A stretch of 64,000 nt of DNA, from positions 4,898,001-4,962,000 of the forward strand of contig NZ_AP022576.1 of NCBI RefSeq assembly GCF_010730355.1. Direction: 5' to 3'. Position 1 is the stretch's first letter; each line of letters begins with the position of its first letter. The position numbers were made by a program, and so were the translations under genes. Below are positions 53,716 to 63,003 of the stretch, in pieces. Below the pieces are notes generated by a model. The model saw nothing but the letters and a program-made list of their open reading frames with translations. It was not told where the DNA came from and made no database searches. The DNA comes from Mycobacterium florentinum (GTDB lineage Bacteria > Actinomycetota > Actinomycetes > Mycobacteriales > Mycobacteriaceae).

Positions 53716-55125
53716 TTGGCCGACGACGGTGGCGATTCGTCGAACCTGCTGGTGATCTTCGGAATTACCGGCGATCTGGCCCGCAAGATGACGTTTCGGG
53801 CGTTGTATCGGCTCGAGCGCCGCAACTTGCTGGACTGCCCGATCCTGGGTGTGGCGAGCGACGACATGAGTGTCGAGGAGTTGATCGAGCGGGCCCGCGG
53901 AGCGATCAACGACGCCGGGGAGAAGATCGACGACGAGGTGTTCGATCGGCTGGCGAATCGGTTGGACTACGTTCACGGCGACGTCACCGACCGCGATCTC
54001 TACCACCGGCTCGCCGAGATTATCGGTTCGGACTACCGCCCGCTGTACTACCTCGAGATGCCGCCCGCGTTGTTCGCGCCGATCGTCGAGGGTCTGGCGC
54101 GCGAGGGCCTGGTGGAACGCGCACGGGTCGCGGTGGAAAAGCCGTTCGGCCATGACTTGGAGTCCGCGCGCGACCTGAACAACCGGTTGCATGCCGTGCT
54201 GGAGGAAGACCAGATCCTGCGGGTGGACCACTTCCTGGGCAAGCAGCCCGTGGTGGAACTCGAATGCCTCCGATTCGCCAACCAGGCCCTGGCCGCGCTG
54301 TGGGACCGCCAGAGCGTGTCGGAGATCCAGATCACGATGGCCGAGAATTTCGGCGTCGACGACCGCGGCCGGTTCTACGACAAGGTCGGCACCCTGCGCG
54401 ACGTGGTGCAGAACCATCTGCTGCAGGTGCTCGCGATGGTGGCGATGGAACCACCGGTCGGCGGCAGCGCCGACGACCTCAACGACAAGAAGTCCGAGGT
54501 GTTCCGCGCGATGCCGCCGCTGGATCCCGAGCACTGCGTGCGGGGCCAGTACCGCGGCTACACCGACGTGCCCGGGGTGGCAAAGGAGTCGCAGACCGAA
54601 ACCTTCATCGCGCTGCGTACCGAGATCGACAATTGGCGCTGGTCTGGCGTGCCGATCTTTTTGCGGTCCGGAAAGGCGCTGCCGGAGAAGGTCACCGAGG
54701 TTCGGCTGTTTCTGCGCCGCGTTCCGCAGTTGGGGTTCCTGCCGCACCGCAAGGCGGCCGAGCCGAACCAGATCGTTTTGCGCATCGACCCCGAGCCGGG
54801 CCTGCGGCTGCAGTTGTCGGCCCAGGTCGACGGTGAGTGGCACGACGTCCATCTGGACTCGTTGTTCGCCACCGACCTGGGCGAAGCCGAGGGGCCGTAC
54901 GAGCTGCTGTTGCACGCCGCGTTGACCGGCGACCGACAGTTGTTCGCGCGGGAAGACAGCATCGAACAGACCTGGCGGATCGTCCAGCCGCTGCTCGACA
55001 AGCCGAGCGAAATCCACCCCTACGAGCCCGGGTCCTGGGGGCCCCGGGCCGCGCAGTCGCTAGTCCGCGGTCACCACCATTGGCGGGACCCGTGGTTCCC
55101 TCCAAAAACGCAGTCCGGACAGTAA
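53716..55125 (+). CDS. zwf: Glucose-6-phosphate 1-dehydrogenase Zwf
   Basis: 469 aa. IFGITGDLARKMTFRAL binds NADP, and RVDHFLGKQPVVE is the active-site signature. It oxidises glucose-6-phosphate at the entry of the pentose phosphate pathway and yields NADPH. The TTG at 53716 stands 7 nt after GGGAGG; a TTG at 53701 in the same frame has no site. gnd starts 11 bp after the stop, so the two first pathway enzymes are one operon, as for Rv1121-Rv1122. Confidence 0.93.
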   Translation: MADDGGDSSNLLVIFGITGDLARKMTFRALYRLERRNLLDCPILGVASDDMSVEELIERARGAINDAGEKIDDEVFDRLANRLDYVHGDVTDRDLYHRLAEIIGSDYRPLYYLEMPPALFAPIVEGLAREGLVERARVAVEKPFGHDLESARDLNNRLHAVLEEDQILRVDHFLGKQPVVELECLRFANQALAALWDRQSVSEIQITMAENFGVDDRGRFYDKVGTLRDVVQNHLLQVLAMVAMEPPVGGSADDLNDKKSEVFRAMPPLDPEHCVRGQYRGYTDVPGVAKESQTETFIALRTEIDNWRWSGVPIFLRSGKALPEKVTEVRLFLRRVPQLGFLPHRKAAEPNQIVLRIDPEPGLRLQLSAQVDGEWHDVHLDSLFATDLGEAEGPYELLLHAALTGDRQLFAREDSIEQTWRIVQPLLDKPSEIHPYEPGSWGPRAAQSLVRGHHHWRDPWFPPKTQSGQ

Positions 55126-55136
55126 GGAGACCAGAA

Positions 55137-56165
55137 ATGCAGCTGGGAATGATCGGCCTGGGCCGAATGGGGGCCAACATCGCGCGCCGGGTGGCCGACA
55201 ACGGGCACGAAACCGTTGTGTACGACCATAATTCGGATGCCGTCAAGGCGATGGCCGGTGAGCCGAACACCACCGGCGTGTACTCGCTGGAGGAGCTCAA
55301 GGAGAAAATGACCGCGCCGCGCGTCGTCTGGGTGATGGTCCCCGCGGGCATCATCACCCAATCGGTGATCGAGGAGCTGGCCAACACGCTCGAGTCCGGC
55401 GATATCGTGATCGACGGTGGCAACTCCTACTACCGTGATGACCTCAAACACTCAAAGCTGCTGGCCGAGAAGGGGATTCATCTGATCGACTGCGGTACCA
55501 GTGGCGGGGTGTGGGGCCGTGAGCGCGGCTACTGTCTGATGATCGGCGGCGACGACTACGCCTTCGAGCACGCCGAGCCGCTCTTCAAGACCATCGCGCC
55601 GGGCGTCGACGCCGCGCCGCGTACCCCGGGCCGCGACGGCGAGGTCGAGCAAGCCGAAAAGGGTTATCTGCATTGCGGTCCGTCCGGGGCGGGGCACTTC
55701 GTGAAGATGGTGCACAACGGCATCGAGTACGGGATGATGGCCTCCCTCGCGGAGGGGCTGAACATCCTGCGCAATGCCGACATCGGCAAGCGCGTCGAGG
55801 CGGGCGACGCCGAAACCGCTCCGCTGTCCAATCCCGAGTGCTACCAGTACAACTTCGACATCGAGGACATCGCCGAGCTGTGGCGCCGCGGCAGCGTCGT
55901 CGGCTCTTGGCTGCTGGACCTGACCGCGATCGCGCTGCACGAATCGCCCACCCTGTCCGAATTTTCCGGGCGCGTCTCCGACTCGGGGGAGGGCCGCTGG
56001 ACCGCCATCGCGGCGATCGACGAGGGCGTGCCCGCGCCGGTGCTCACCACCGCGCTGCAGTCCCGGTTCGCCTCACGCAGCCTCGACGACTTCGCCAACA
56101 AGGCGCTGTCGGCGATGCGCAAGCAGTTCGGCGGGCACGCGGAGAAACCGGGCGTCGGGGGCTGA
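55137..56165 (+). CDS. gnd: 6-Phosphogluconate dehydrogenase, decarboxylating (Gnd2-like)
   Basis: 342 aa, the short actinobacterial type (Rv1122, 340 aa). GMIGLGRMGANIARR binds the cofactor; GTSGGVWGRERG and GPSGAGHFVKMVHNG carry the catalytic Lys and substrate site. It produces ribulose-5-phosphate, CO2 and reduced cofactor. The YDHNSDAVK turn after the second strand, with Asp-His rather than Asn-Arg, suggests NAD preference (inference). ATG follows AAGGAG by 7 nt. Second gene of zwf-gnd. Confidence 0.92.
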   Translation: MQLGMIGLGRMGANIARRVADNGHETVVYDHNSDAVKAMAGEPNTTGVYSLEELKEKMTAPRVVWVMVPAGIITQSVIEELANTLESGDIVIDGGNSYYRDDLKHSKLLAEKGIHLIDCGTSGGVWGRERGYCLMIGGDDYAFEHAEPLFKTIAPGVDAAPRTPGRDGEVEQAEKGYLHCGPSGAGHFVKMVHNGIEYGMMASLAEGLNILRNADIGKRVEAGDAETAPLSNPECYQYNFDIEDIAELWRRGSVVGSWLLDLTAIALHESPTLSEFSGRVSDSGEGRWTAIAAIDEGVPAPVLTTALQSRFASRSLDDFANKALSAMRKQFGGHAEKPGVGG

Positions 56166-56166
56166 C

Positions 56167-57036
56167 CTAACGCGTCAGCCGTTTGACGAACTCCACCACC
56201 ACGTCACTGAAGGCGTCGTTGTCGTCGCCGGCGGCGGTGTGCCCGGCGTCGGACAGTTCGACGAACTCCGCACGCGGAACAGTCGCCAGGAAGTGCTTGA
56301 CGCCTTCGGGGCTGACCACGTCGGAGAGCTTGCCGCGGATCAACAGCACCGGAATCTTCAGATCCGCCGCGGCCTGCTCGAAGTGCTCGGTGCGCAGCTC
56401 CGGATCGTCACCGGGTGCGGTCATGAACGCCGGATCCCAGTGCCAGTACCAGCGTCCGTCGCGCAGCCGCAGGTTCTTGCGCAGCCCTTCGGGACTGCGC
56501 GGCTTTTCCCGGTACGGCAGGTAGGCCGAGACGGCGTCGGCCGCCTCTTCCAGCGAGCCGAAGCCGTGCAGGTTGGTCAGCATGAAGTCCCGGATGCGGG
56601 CACTGCCGGTCTTCTCGTACCGCGGTACCACGTCGACCAGCACCAATCCGGTCACCTTCTGCGGGCCGGCGGCGTCGGCGACCAGGATGCCGGTCAGCCC
56701 ACCCATGCTGGCCCCGATCAGCACCACCGGGTGACCGATGGCGTCAAGGATGTGCAGGACGTCGGCCGTCAGGGTTTCGATCGCGTAGTCCGCGCCCGGC
56801 GCCCGGTCGCTGTCGCCGTGCCCGCGGCTGTCCAGCGCCACGACGTGGAAGCCCTCGTCGGCCAGGACCTGGCCGGTGTTCTTCCAGGAGAATCGGTTTT
56901 GGCCGCCGCCGTGCAACATCAGGATCGACGGTCGGCCCGCGATCGCGGCGTCGCGGTTCCACTCGTCGGCGACCAGGCCGATACCGCCGACACCAGCGAA
57001 TTTGACCGTCTGGGGGCTGCTGCTCACGGTGCTCAT
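56167..57036 (-). CDS. bpoB: Alpha/beta-hydrolase, bromoperoxidase-like (Rv1123c, BpoB-like)
   Basis: 289 aa. HGGGQNRFSW (oxyanion region), GASMGGLTGI with the nucleophile Ser and DAGHTAAGDD with the catalytic His. The acid is probably in the RGKLSDVV stretch. The bromoperoxidase name is a historic annotation of cofactor-free esterases; an esterase role is likely. ATG at 57036 chosen; no clear ribosome site. Two bases separate its stop from that of gnd on the other strand. Confidence 0.87.
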   Translation of the reverse strand: MSTVSSSPQTVKFAGVGGIGLVADEWNRDAAIAGRPSILMLHGGGQNRFSWKNTGQVLADEGFHVVALDSRGHGDSDRAPGADYAIETLTADVLHILDAIGHPVVLIGASMGGLTGILVADAAGPQKVTGLVLVDVVPRYEKTGSARIRDFMLTNLHGFGSLEEAADAVSAYLPYREKPRSPEGLRKNLRLRDGRWYWHWDPAFMTAPGDDPELRTEHFEQAAADLKIPVLLIRGKLSDVVSPEGVKHFLATVPRAEFVELSDAGHTAAGDDNDAFSDVVVEFVKRLTR

Positions 57037-57119
57037 CGAACTGACGTTACATAGTCGCTCGATGAGTTCTCGCGGTCGCCGGGGTCTAACCGAAAAACCC
57101 ACCAGATTAGGAGATGCCC

Positions 57120-57608
57120 GTGCCATCGATCACGCCGACGCTGTGGTTCGACCACAACCTGGAGGAGGCGGTGACGTTCTATGCGTCGGTGTTCCCGAAC
57201 TCGCGGATCGAGGACCTCAACCGTGCCACCGACGCCGGACCCGGCGAGCCCGGCTCGGTGTTGTCGGGCACCTTTGTGCTGGACGGCAACCGGTTCATCG
57301 GGATCAACGGCGGTCCGCATTTCACCTTCAGCGAGGCGGTCTCCTTCACGATCGACTGCAAGGACCAGGACGAGGTCGACTACTACTGGGACCGGTTGAC
57401 CGACGGCGGCGACGAAGCGCCGTGCGGCTGGTGCAAGGACCGGTTCGGGCTGAGTTGGCAGGTCATCCCGCAGCGGCTCTACGAGCTGGTGAGCCATCCC
57501 GATCCGGCCTGCGCGACGGCCGCGACCCAGGTGATGTATGGCATGCGCAAGATCATCCTTGCCGACCTCGAGTGCGCGGCGGCGCAAGCATCTGGTGAAA
57601 ACCCTTGA
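57120..57608 (+). CDS. PhnB-like VOC protein
   Basis: 162 aa. The PhnB/3-demethylubiquinone-type VOC pattern is clear: TPTLWFDHNLEEAVTFYASVFPN, FTIDCKDQDEVDYYWDRLTDGG split, and CGWCKDRFGLSWQVIP. Function unknown; not the methyltransferase that some old annotations name. GTG at 57120 stands 6 nt after TTAGGAG, which is better than ATG 57114 directly abutting it. Not at this place in M. tuberculosis. Confidence 0.84.
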   Translation: MPSITPTLWFDHNLEEAVTFYASVFPNSRIEDLNRATDAGPGEPGSVLSGTFVLDGNRFIGINGGPHFTFSEAVSFTIDCKDQDEVDYYWDRLTDGGDEAPCGWCKDRFGLSWQVIPQRLYELVSHPDPACATAATQVMYGMRKIILADLECAAAQASGENP

Positions 57609-57644
57609 TGCAGTAGGGGTTCGGAGTTCCGATCGCTCCGGTGT

Positions 57645-57650
57645 TAGGTT
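57645..57650 (+). promoter_or_regulatory. -10 box upstream of the ephC-like gene
   Basis: TAGGTT lies about 50 nt before the ATG at 57700, giving a short 5' leader that contains an AGGAG at 57673. Confidence 0.35.
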
Positions 57651-57699
57651 GGTCCGTGCGGACGCGCCGAACAGGAGTGAAGATGGTGGACTACTCGAG

Positions 57700-58602
57700 A
57701 TGACCGAGCCGCGGTGGATCGATGTGCCGGGTCCTCCCGCGGACCTCAAGGCGCTGACCTGGGGTTCGGCCGACGCCCCGATCGCCTTGTGTCTGCACGG
57801 CTTCCCGGACACCGCGTACGGCTGGCGCAAGACGGCCCCGCTGCTTGCCGCCGCCGGCTGGCGGGTCGTCGCGCCCTTCATGCGGGGGTATGCGCCCTCG
57901 TCTATCCCGGACGACGGCAGCTATCACGTCGGCGCGATCATGGACGACGCGCTGCGGGTGCGGGAGGCCGCCGGGGGCACCGACCGCGACGTGGTGATCG
58001 GACACGACTGGGGCGCACTGGCGGCCACCGGCCTGGCCGCGATGCCCAACAGCCCGTTCACCAAGGCCGTGATCATGTCGGTGCCGGTCTCGGCGGCATT
58101 TCGCGGGCAGGTGAGCGAGCGGGCCCGGCTGGCCCGCCAAATACCGCGTCAGCTGTTGCGCAGCTGGTACATGTTCTACTTCCAATTGCCTTTCCTGCCT
58201 GAGCGTTCCGCATCCTGGGTGCTGCCGCGGTTGTGGCGGCGGTGGTCTCCGGGTTATCGCGGTGCCGAGGAGGACCTGCGCCACGTCGACGCCGCGATCG
58301 GAACACCGGAAAGCTGGCGCGCGGCGCTGGGGACCTACCGGGCCACGCTTCGCAACACCAAGCCGCCGCAGCGGTATGCCGAACTGAACCAGCTGTGGAC
58401 CGAGGCACCCATCCTGCCGACGTTGTATCTGCACGGCCGCGACGACGGTTGCATGACGCCGGCTTTCGCGCACTGGACCGAAAAGGTGCTGCCCGCCGGC
58501 AGCGATGTCGCGATCGTCGATCATGCCGGGCATTTCCTGCAGCTCGAACAGCCCGAGAAAATAGCCGAACGGGTGCTTGCGTTCATCGGCTCACCCGGCT
58601 GA
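57700..58602 (+). CDS. ephC: Epoxide hydrolase EphC-like
   Basis: 300 aa. Alpha/beta hydrolase with LCLHGFPDTAYGW (HGxP oxyanion motif), GHDWGALAATG with nucleophilic Asp as in epoxide hydrolases and haloalkane dehalogenases, a helical cap domain (about residues 145-215), and DHAGHFLQLEQP with the catalytic His. Epoxide hydrolysis to diols is the expected reaction. The Rv1124-like position supports EphC. M. tuberculosis EphC is slightly longer, so the start may be upstream, but no better start is seen. Confidence 0.85.
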   Translation: MTEPRWIDVPGPPADLKALTWGSADAPIALCLHGFPDTAYGWRKTAPLLAAAGWRVVAPFMRGYAPSSIPDDGSYHVGAIMDDALRVREAAGGTDRDVVIGHDWGALAATGLAAMPNSPFTKAVIMSVPVSAAFRGQVSERARLARQIPRQLLRSWYMFYFQLPFLPERSASWVLPRLWRRWSPGYRGAEEDLRHVDAAIGTPESWRAALGTYRATLRNTKPPQRYAELNQLWTEAPILPTLYLHGRDDGCMTPAFAHWTEKVLPAGSDVAIVDHAGHFLQLEQPEKIAERVLAFIGSPG

Positions 58603-58606
58603 CGCG

Positions 58607-59848
58607 ATGGCCGCGCGCCGAATGGCGGCCGTCGATGCGCAGTTCTACTGGATGTCGGCCAAAGTCCCCAATGACGACTTCATGGTCTACGCATTCGACG
58701 GTGAACCCGCCGATCTCGGCCGCGCCATCGCCGAGGTTCGTCGCCGGGCCCGCGCGTGTCCCGATCTGTGCATGCGGGTCCACGAGGGGTCGCCGCTGAG
58801 GTACCCGCAGTGGGTACCGACGGCGGTGGCTTCCGAACAGGTGGTCTGCCACGACCTGGCCGGCGGCAGCTGGCCTGACTGTCTGCTGGCGGTGGCCGGT
58901 CTCGGCGACCACCAACTCGATATGCGCGAGATGGCCTGGCGGCTGCACGTGTTCACACCGGTGCACGGCATTCCCGGCCTCGACGGCCCGGGAACCGTTG
59001 CGGTCATGCAGGTCCCGCATGCGCTGGCCGACGGCGTCCGCGCCTCGGCGCTGGCGGCCTGGCTCTTCGGCCGGGCCGATCCGGTGCCGGAGGTGCTACC
59101 GATACGTCCCGGCTTTCTGCCCTGGCGCGCCGTCGATGCGGCCCGAACCCATCGCCGACTGGTTCGCGATACCCGGGCCGGGCTGGTGGCGCCCGGAATC
59201 GGGTACCGGCCGCCGCTGCCGACCAACGCCCGACCCGATGGCGTCCGCGCGTTGCGCACGCTGGTGCGCCGTCGTGCACAACTGACCGGTCCCACTGTCA
59301 CCGTCTCGGTGCTGGCCGCGGTTTCCGCCGCGCTGTCGGGCGTATTCGGCGACACGGCCGATTCGTTGGGCGCCGAAGTGCCGATGGCCAAATCCGGTGT
59401 GCGACGGGCGCATAACCACTTCGGCAACGTCGTCGTCGGCCTGTACCCGAGCCTGGATCGAGACGCCCGGGCGCAGCGGATTGCGGCCGATCTGGCCGAT
59501 GGACGGCGCCGCTTCGAACATCCGGCCATGCGTTCCACCGATCGGGCCTTCGCCACCATGCCCGCGCCGTTACTGCGTTGGGGCGTCTCGCTGTTCAACC
59601 CCGACGCCCGGCCCACGCAGGTGCTCGGCAATACCGTGGTGTCCAGCAATAATCGCGGTCCCGCCGATCTGCATTTCGGGGAATTGCCAGTGGCCCTGGC
59701 GACCGGATGCCCGGCCCTGGGGCCCACTATTGGTCTGTCACACGGTCTGCACGGCATCGGCGATGTGATCACGCTCAGTGTTCATGTCGCCGAATCCGCC
59801 GTCTCCGACGTCGACGCCTACCTGGAATTGCTGGACGCCGCGCTGTAA
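58607..59848 (+). CDS. WS/DGAT-like acyltransferase-related protein (Rv1125-like)
   Basis: 413 aa, about the same as Rv1125. The fold resembles condensation-type and wax ester synthase/DGAT acyltransferases: QVPHALADGVRASAL is a degenerate HHxxxDG motif with one His retained, and VSSNNRGPADLHFGELPV resembles the PLW/ND-type block of the C-terminal half. Whether it transfers acyl groups is unproven. ATG overlaps near the end of ephC with a 4-bp gap, hence probably cotranscribed. Confidence 0.78.
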   Translation: MAARRMAAVDAQFYWMSAKVPNDDFMVYAFDGEPADLGRAIAEVRRRARACPDLCMRVHEGSPLRYPQWVPTAVASEQVVCHDLAGGSWPDCLLAVAGLGDHQLDMREMAWRLHVFTPVHGIPGLDGPGTVAVMQVPHALADGVRASALAAWLFGRADPVPEVLPIRPGFLPWRAVDAARTHRRLVRDTRAGLVAPGIGYRPPLPTNARPDGVRALRTLVRRRAQLTGPTVTVSVLAAVSAALSGVFGDTADSLGAEVPMAKSGVRRAHNHFGNVVVGLYPSLDRDARAQRIAADLADGRRRFEHPAMRSTDRAFATMPAPLLRWGVSLFNPDARPTQVLGNTVVSSNNRGPADLHFGELPVALATGCPALGPTIGLSHGLHGIGDVITLSVHVAESAVSDVDAYLELLDAAL

Positions 59849-59969
59849 GTCATTGCGCGTCGCCGGATCTGCCCGCTGCGCCGCAGTTGACGTGCTCACG
59901 CCCGCGAAATCGTGTCCGAATTTTTCGACAGTCACTCACCGCTGCTGTAATCCGGTTCACCCGATGATC

Positions 59970-59975
59970 TAGGTT
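59970..59975 (+). promoter_or_regulatory. -10 box for leaderless DoxX mRNA
   Basis: TAGGTT lies 7 nt before the ATG at 59983. Confidence 0.55.
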
Positions 59976-59982
59976 TGCACGT

Positions 59983-60495
59983 ATGACTCCCTATGACGTC
60001 GGATTGCTGATCCTGCGGCTGGTGCTGGGCATGACATTGGCCGCGCATGGCTACAACAAGTTCTTCGGCGGCGGCCGCATACCGGGCACCGCGCGCTGGT
60101 TCGAGAGCATCGGTATGAAGCCGGGCAGATTCCACGCCACGGTGGCCGCGACCACCGAAATCGCTGCCGGGCTGGGGCTGGCGGTCGGTTTGCTCACGCC
60201 GATCCCGGCCGCGGGCTTCGTGTCGCTGATGTTGGTCGCGGCCTGGACCGTGCATCGCCACAACGGCTTCTTCATCGTCAAGGAGGGCTGGGAGTACAAC
60301 CTGGTCCTGGCGATCAGCGCGATCGCCGTGGCCACCCTGGGTCCCGGCCGGATCAGCCTGGACTGGGCGATTTTCGGGATCAACGACCCGCTGATCGGAT
60401 GGAACGGGCTGCTGATCTCGGTGGTGCTCGGATTGGCCGGCGCGATCGGCCAGCTGCTGATCTTCTACCGTCCGCCGGCCCAGGAAGCAGGCTAG
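59983..60495 (+). CDS. DoxX-family membrane protein
   Basis: 170 aa with four hydrophobic helices. The start LLILRLVLGMTLAAHGYNKFFGGG and the FHATVAATTEIAAGLGLAVG block are DoxX signatures. Mycobacterial DoxX has been linked to an oxidoreductase complex with superoxide dismutase and a thiol transferase under oxidative stress, but the copy here has no such neighbours. Its stop shares CTAG with the convergent GGDEF gene. Confidence 0.85.
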   Translation: MTPYDVGLLILRLVLGMTLAAHGYNKFFGGGRIPGTARWFESIGMKPGRFHATVAATTEIAAGLGLAVGLLTPIPAAGFVSLMLVAAWTVHRHNGFFIVKEGWEYNLVLAISAIAVATLGPGRISLDWAIFGINDPLIGWNGLLISVVLGLAGAIGQLLIFYRPPAQEAG

Positions 60496-61532
60496 TTCGG
60501 CGACAGCGGGTCGACGCGCCGCCGAGCCCGGTGCTTGGCGTCGTACAGCGCGGCGTCGGCGATCGCGTACAGCGAGGCGATGTCGGCGCTCGCGCCGCGC
60601 GCAGATGCGGCGCCGATGCTGGTATCCGGAGTGTGCAGCCGAACCTCGGCGACAAACCGCTCCGCGTTGCCCGGTGTCAGGCTCGCGTGGTCGGTGATAC
60701 ACAAGGCGAACTCGTCGCCGCCGAGCCTGGCCAGAACGGTGTTGGCGGGCGCCAGTTTTCGCCAGCAATCCGCGCGGCTGATCAGATGTTGGTCGCCGGC
60801 AAGATGACCCTGGGTGTCGTTGATCGTCTTGAAGTTGTCGATGTCGAGCACGATGACGGTGACGGTCACCGCTGCCGAACGGGCTCGCGCCAGTAGGTCG
60901 GCGGTGGCGATTTCCCAGCCCGCCCGGTTGAGCAGACGCGTCAGTGGATCGGTGCATGCCGCGTTGACCAGCGCGCGCGTCAGCAGCCCGAACGACTCGG
61001 CGGCCCCGACGATCGCGATCGCGAAGATGAAGTAGTCGATCGACAGCTTCGGGGTCGGCGCAACCGCCAGGGCGAGCAGGCACGCCCCGGCGAGCACGGC
61101 CACCAAGATCACCCCGCGTCGCGGCGGGTAGAAGGCGCGCAGGTACATCGACAGGAACAACGGCGCGATCAGGCAGACGAACTCGGCGATGATCGCGATG
61201 TGGAAGGCCATCACGATCGGGGTGGCCGCGATCGCGACGGCGGTCGCCGGTGCCGGCCGGTCGGGGCGGAAGGCCAGCCAGACCAGCGCCGCCACGCCGA
61301 GGCCGATCGCGATGATGCCGCCCGTCGGGTTCGCGTACGTCAGGTCCTTGCGGATCGGAAAGATGCTGAATACGACGCCGTACATGTAAAGAAAGGTGGT
61401 GGCGCACAAATAGATTCGGAGCAGCCGGATCTGCTCCTTGGCGTAGAAACCGCTTCCGGCGTTAGCGCGCAGCCGTAGGCGGTAACGCCGCGCGGCTCGA
61501 CGATCGAATGGGCTCGCGAAGCTAACACCCAT
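60492..61532 (-). CDS. Membrane diguanylate cyclase (GGDEF) without I-site
   Basis: 346 aa. Six hydrophobic helices (residues about 35-180) then a GGDEF domain with RLGGDEF at residues 269-275, DIDNFKTINDTQGHLAGD (metal and substrate binding) intact. The inhibitory RxxD, which should stand 8 residues ahead of GGDEF, is P-A-N-T here, so product inhibition is not expected. No EAL or HD-GYP domain follows. ATG at 61532 follows AGGAGAG by 8 nt. M. tuberculosis relies on Rv1354c; this is an additional enzyme. Confidence 0.87.
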   Translation of the reverse strand: MGVSFASPFDRRAARRYRLRLRANAGSGFYAKEQIRLLRIYLCATTFLYMYGVVFSIFPIRKDLTYANPTGGIIAIGLGVAALVWLAFRPDRPAPATAVAIAATPIVMAFHIAIIAEFVCLIAPLFLSMYLRAFYPPRRGVILVAVLAGACLLALAVAPTPKLSIDYFIFAIAIVGAAESFGLLTRALVNAACTDPLTRLLNRAGWEIATADLLARARSAAVTVTVIVLDIDNFKTINDTQGHLAGDQHLISRADCWRKLAPANTVLARLGGDEFALCITDHASLTPGNAERFVAEVRLHTPDTSIGAASARGASADIASLYAIADAALYDAKHRARRRVDPLSPN

Positions 61533-61638
61533 CCCGTCAACTCTCCTGGTCAAGCCCCCGTGATGGAAATATTGGGGTAATTCTGGCACTGCCCTTTGGG
61601 GCGTGCGCGGCCGGGACGACCAGGCCGCGGTATTGCGC

Positions 61639-63003
61639 CTACCCGACCGCGGCGGTTTCGGCGGCCGTCACTTCGGACGCCGCGCGCTCCCCGGAACGAA
61701 TTGCTCCGTCGATCCACCCGCACATGATGGCCGAGCTTTCGGTGCCGGCCCAGTGGATGCGACCGCAGGGTTGGCGCAGTGTGTAGCCGTATTCGGTCAA
61801 CACGCCGGGGGCTGCGTGGCCAATCATGCCGCCACCGGAATAGCGCTCCATGCTCCAGTTCTGCAGGTGGAATTCGCGGTGTGCTTTGGACTTGTCGCCG
61901 AACCGGTCGACGAGCTCGCCGATCAGGATCTCCTTCTGCTCGGCCTCGTCGAGGGCGGTGAGCTTTCGTGCCGCGGGCCCCTCGGTGATGATGCACATGA
62001 TGCCCGGGTCCGCGGTGTCGGTGCAGGCGTCGATGGTCAGCGTCGCCGGGGAGTCTGGCGCGGCGGACTGACCGGACAGTCCATCGGCGCGCCAGAACGG
62101 CTCGTCGTAGAAGATCGAGGTCTTGATCACCGCGCCGCTCGGGATGCGTTGGTGCAGAAATGCCCGGTCCACCGGGAGCCCGGGCTCGTAGAGGATCGAG
62201 GTGGCGATCGCCAGTGGGATCGCGACGATCACTCGGCGCGCACGCACCGTAAGATCGGCCGCGCTGACCGTCACGCCGTCGGCATCCTGCGCGATCTGCC
62301 GGACCGGCTGCGAAAGGTGTAGCGCGTCACCGAGTTCGGCCACCATCGGCCGGTGCAGCGCGCCCATTCCACCGACCGGGCGGGCATCTTGGGATCCGCC
62401 CTTGCCCGAAATCGCGAAGGTGAGCCCGCCGGCGGACGCCGTCTGCAGCAGCCCCCACAGCAGCGACGTCTCGGAGGCTGCCGAGGTGTAGAGGCCGGCG
62501 AAGGCCATGTCGAGCATCGCGGCGGCCTGCTTGGACGCGGTGTTCGAGTGGATCCATTCGCCAATGGTGATGCGATCCCACTCCTGGGCCTTTTTGGCTT
62601 CCCACGGCGCGTCGCGCGGAATCTCCTTGCACATCTTCTCGATGGATGCCAGTCCGAGCCCCAGGTTGGCGACCGCCCACGGGCTCACGGTCCACGGGAT
62701 GGTGCCGCCGTAGCGGTGTTTTTTGCCCCCGACGATCATCATCGCGTCGCCGTCATTGTGCTGCTTGTATTCCGGCACACCGAATTCGCTCATCAACGCG
62801 TAGATGCGGTCCTGCCCCGGCCCGATCCACGCACCGCCGCGATCGACCCAGGTTCCGTTGTCGTGGGTGACCGTGAAGGTGCGCCCGCCGACCCGGTCGC
62901 GGGCTTCCAGCAAGGCCACCGATTGACCCGCCTGCTTCAATCGCAACGCGGCCGTCAAACCCGCGAAACCCGCCCCGACCACGCAATAATCGACATCCGC
63001 CAC
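61639..63003 (-). CDS. Flavin-containing monoamine oxidase-like protein
   Basis: 454 aa. VVGAGFAGLTAALRL (residues 8-22) binds the FAD ADP moiety, EARDRVGGRTFTV is the GGRT motif, and HWAGTESSAIMCGWIDGAI is the C-terminal FAD motif of the amine oxidase family. No signal peptide. It oxidises amines to aldehydes with hydrogen peroxide; it resembles AofH of M. tuberculosis in family, at another locus. Substrate unknown. It lies 106 bp from the GGDEF gene on the same strand. Confidence 0.88.
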   Translation of the reverse strand: MADVDYCVVGAGFAGLTAALRLKQAGQSVALLEARDRVGGRTFTVTHDNGTWVDRGGAWIGPGQDRIYALMSEFGVPEYKQHNDGDAMMIVGGKKHRYGGTIPWTVSPWAVANLGLGLASIEKMCKEIPRDAPWEAKKAQEWDRITIGEWIHSNTASKQAAAMLDMAFAGLYTSAASETSLLWGLLQTASAGGLTFAISGKGGSQDARPVGGMGALHRPMVAELGDALHLSQPVRQIAQDADGVTVSAADLTVRARRVIVAIPLAIATSILYEPGLPVDRAFLHQRIPSGAVIKTSIFYDEPFWRADGLSGQSAAPDSPATLTIDACTDTADPGIMCIITEGPAARKLTALDEAEQKEILIGELVDRFGDKSKAHREFHLQNWSMERYSGGGMIGHAAPGVLTEYGYTLRQPCGRIHWAGTESSAIMCGWIDGAIRSGERAASEVTAAETAAVG

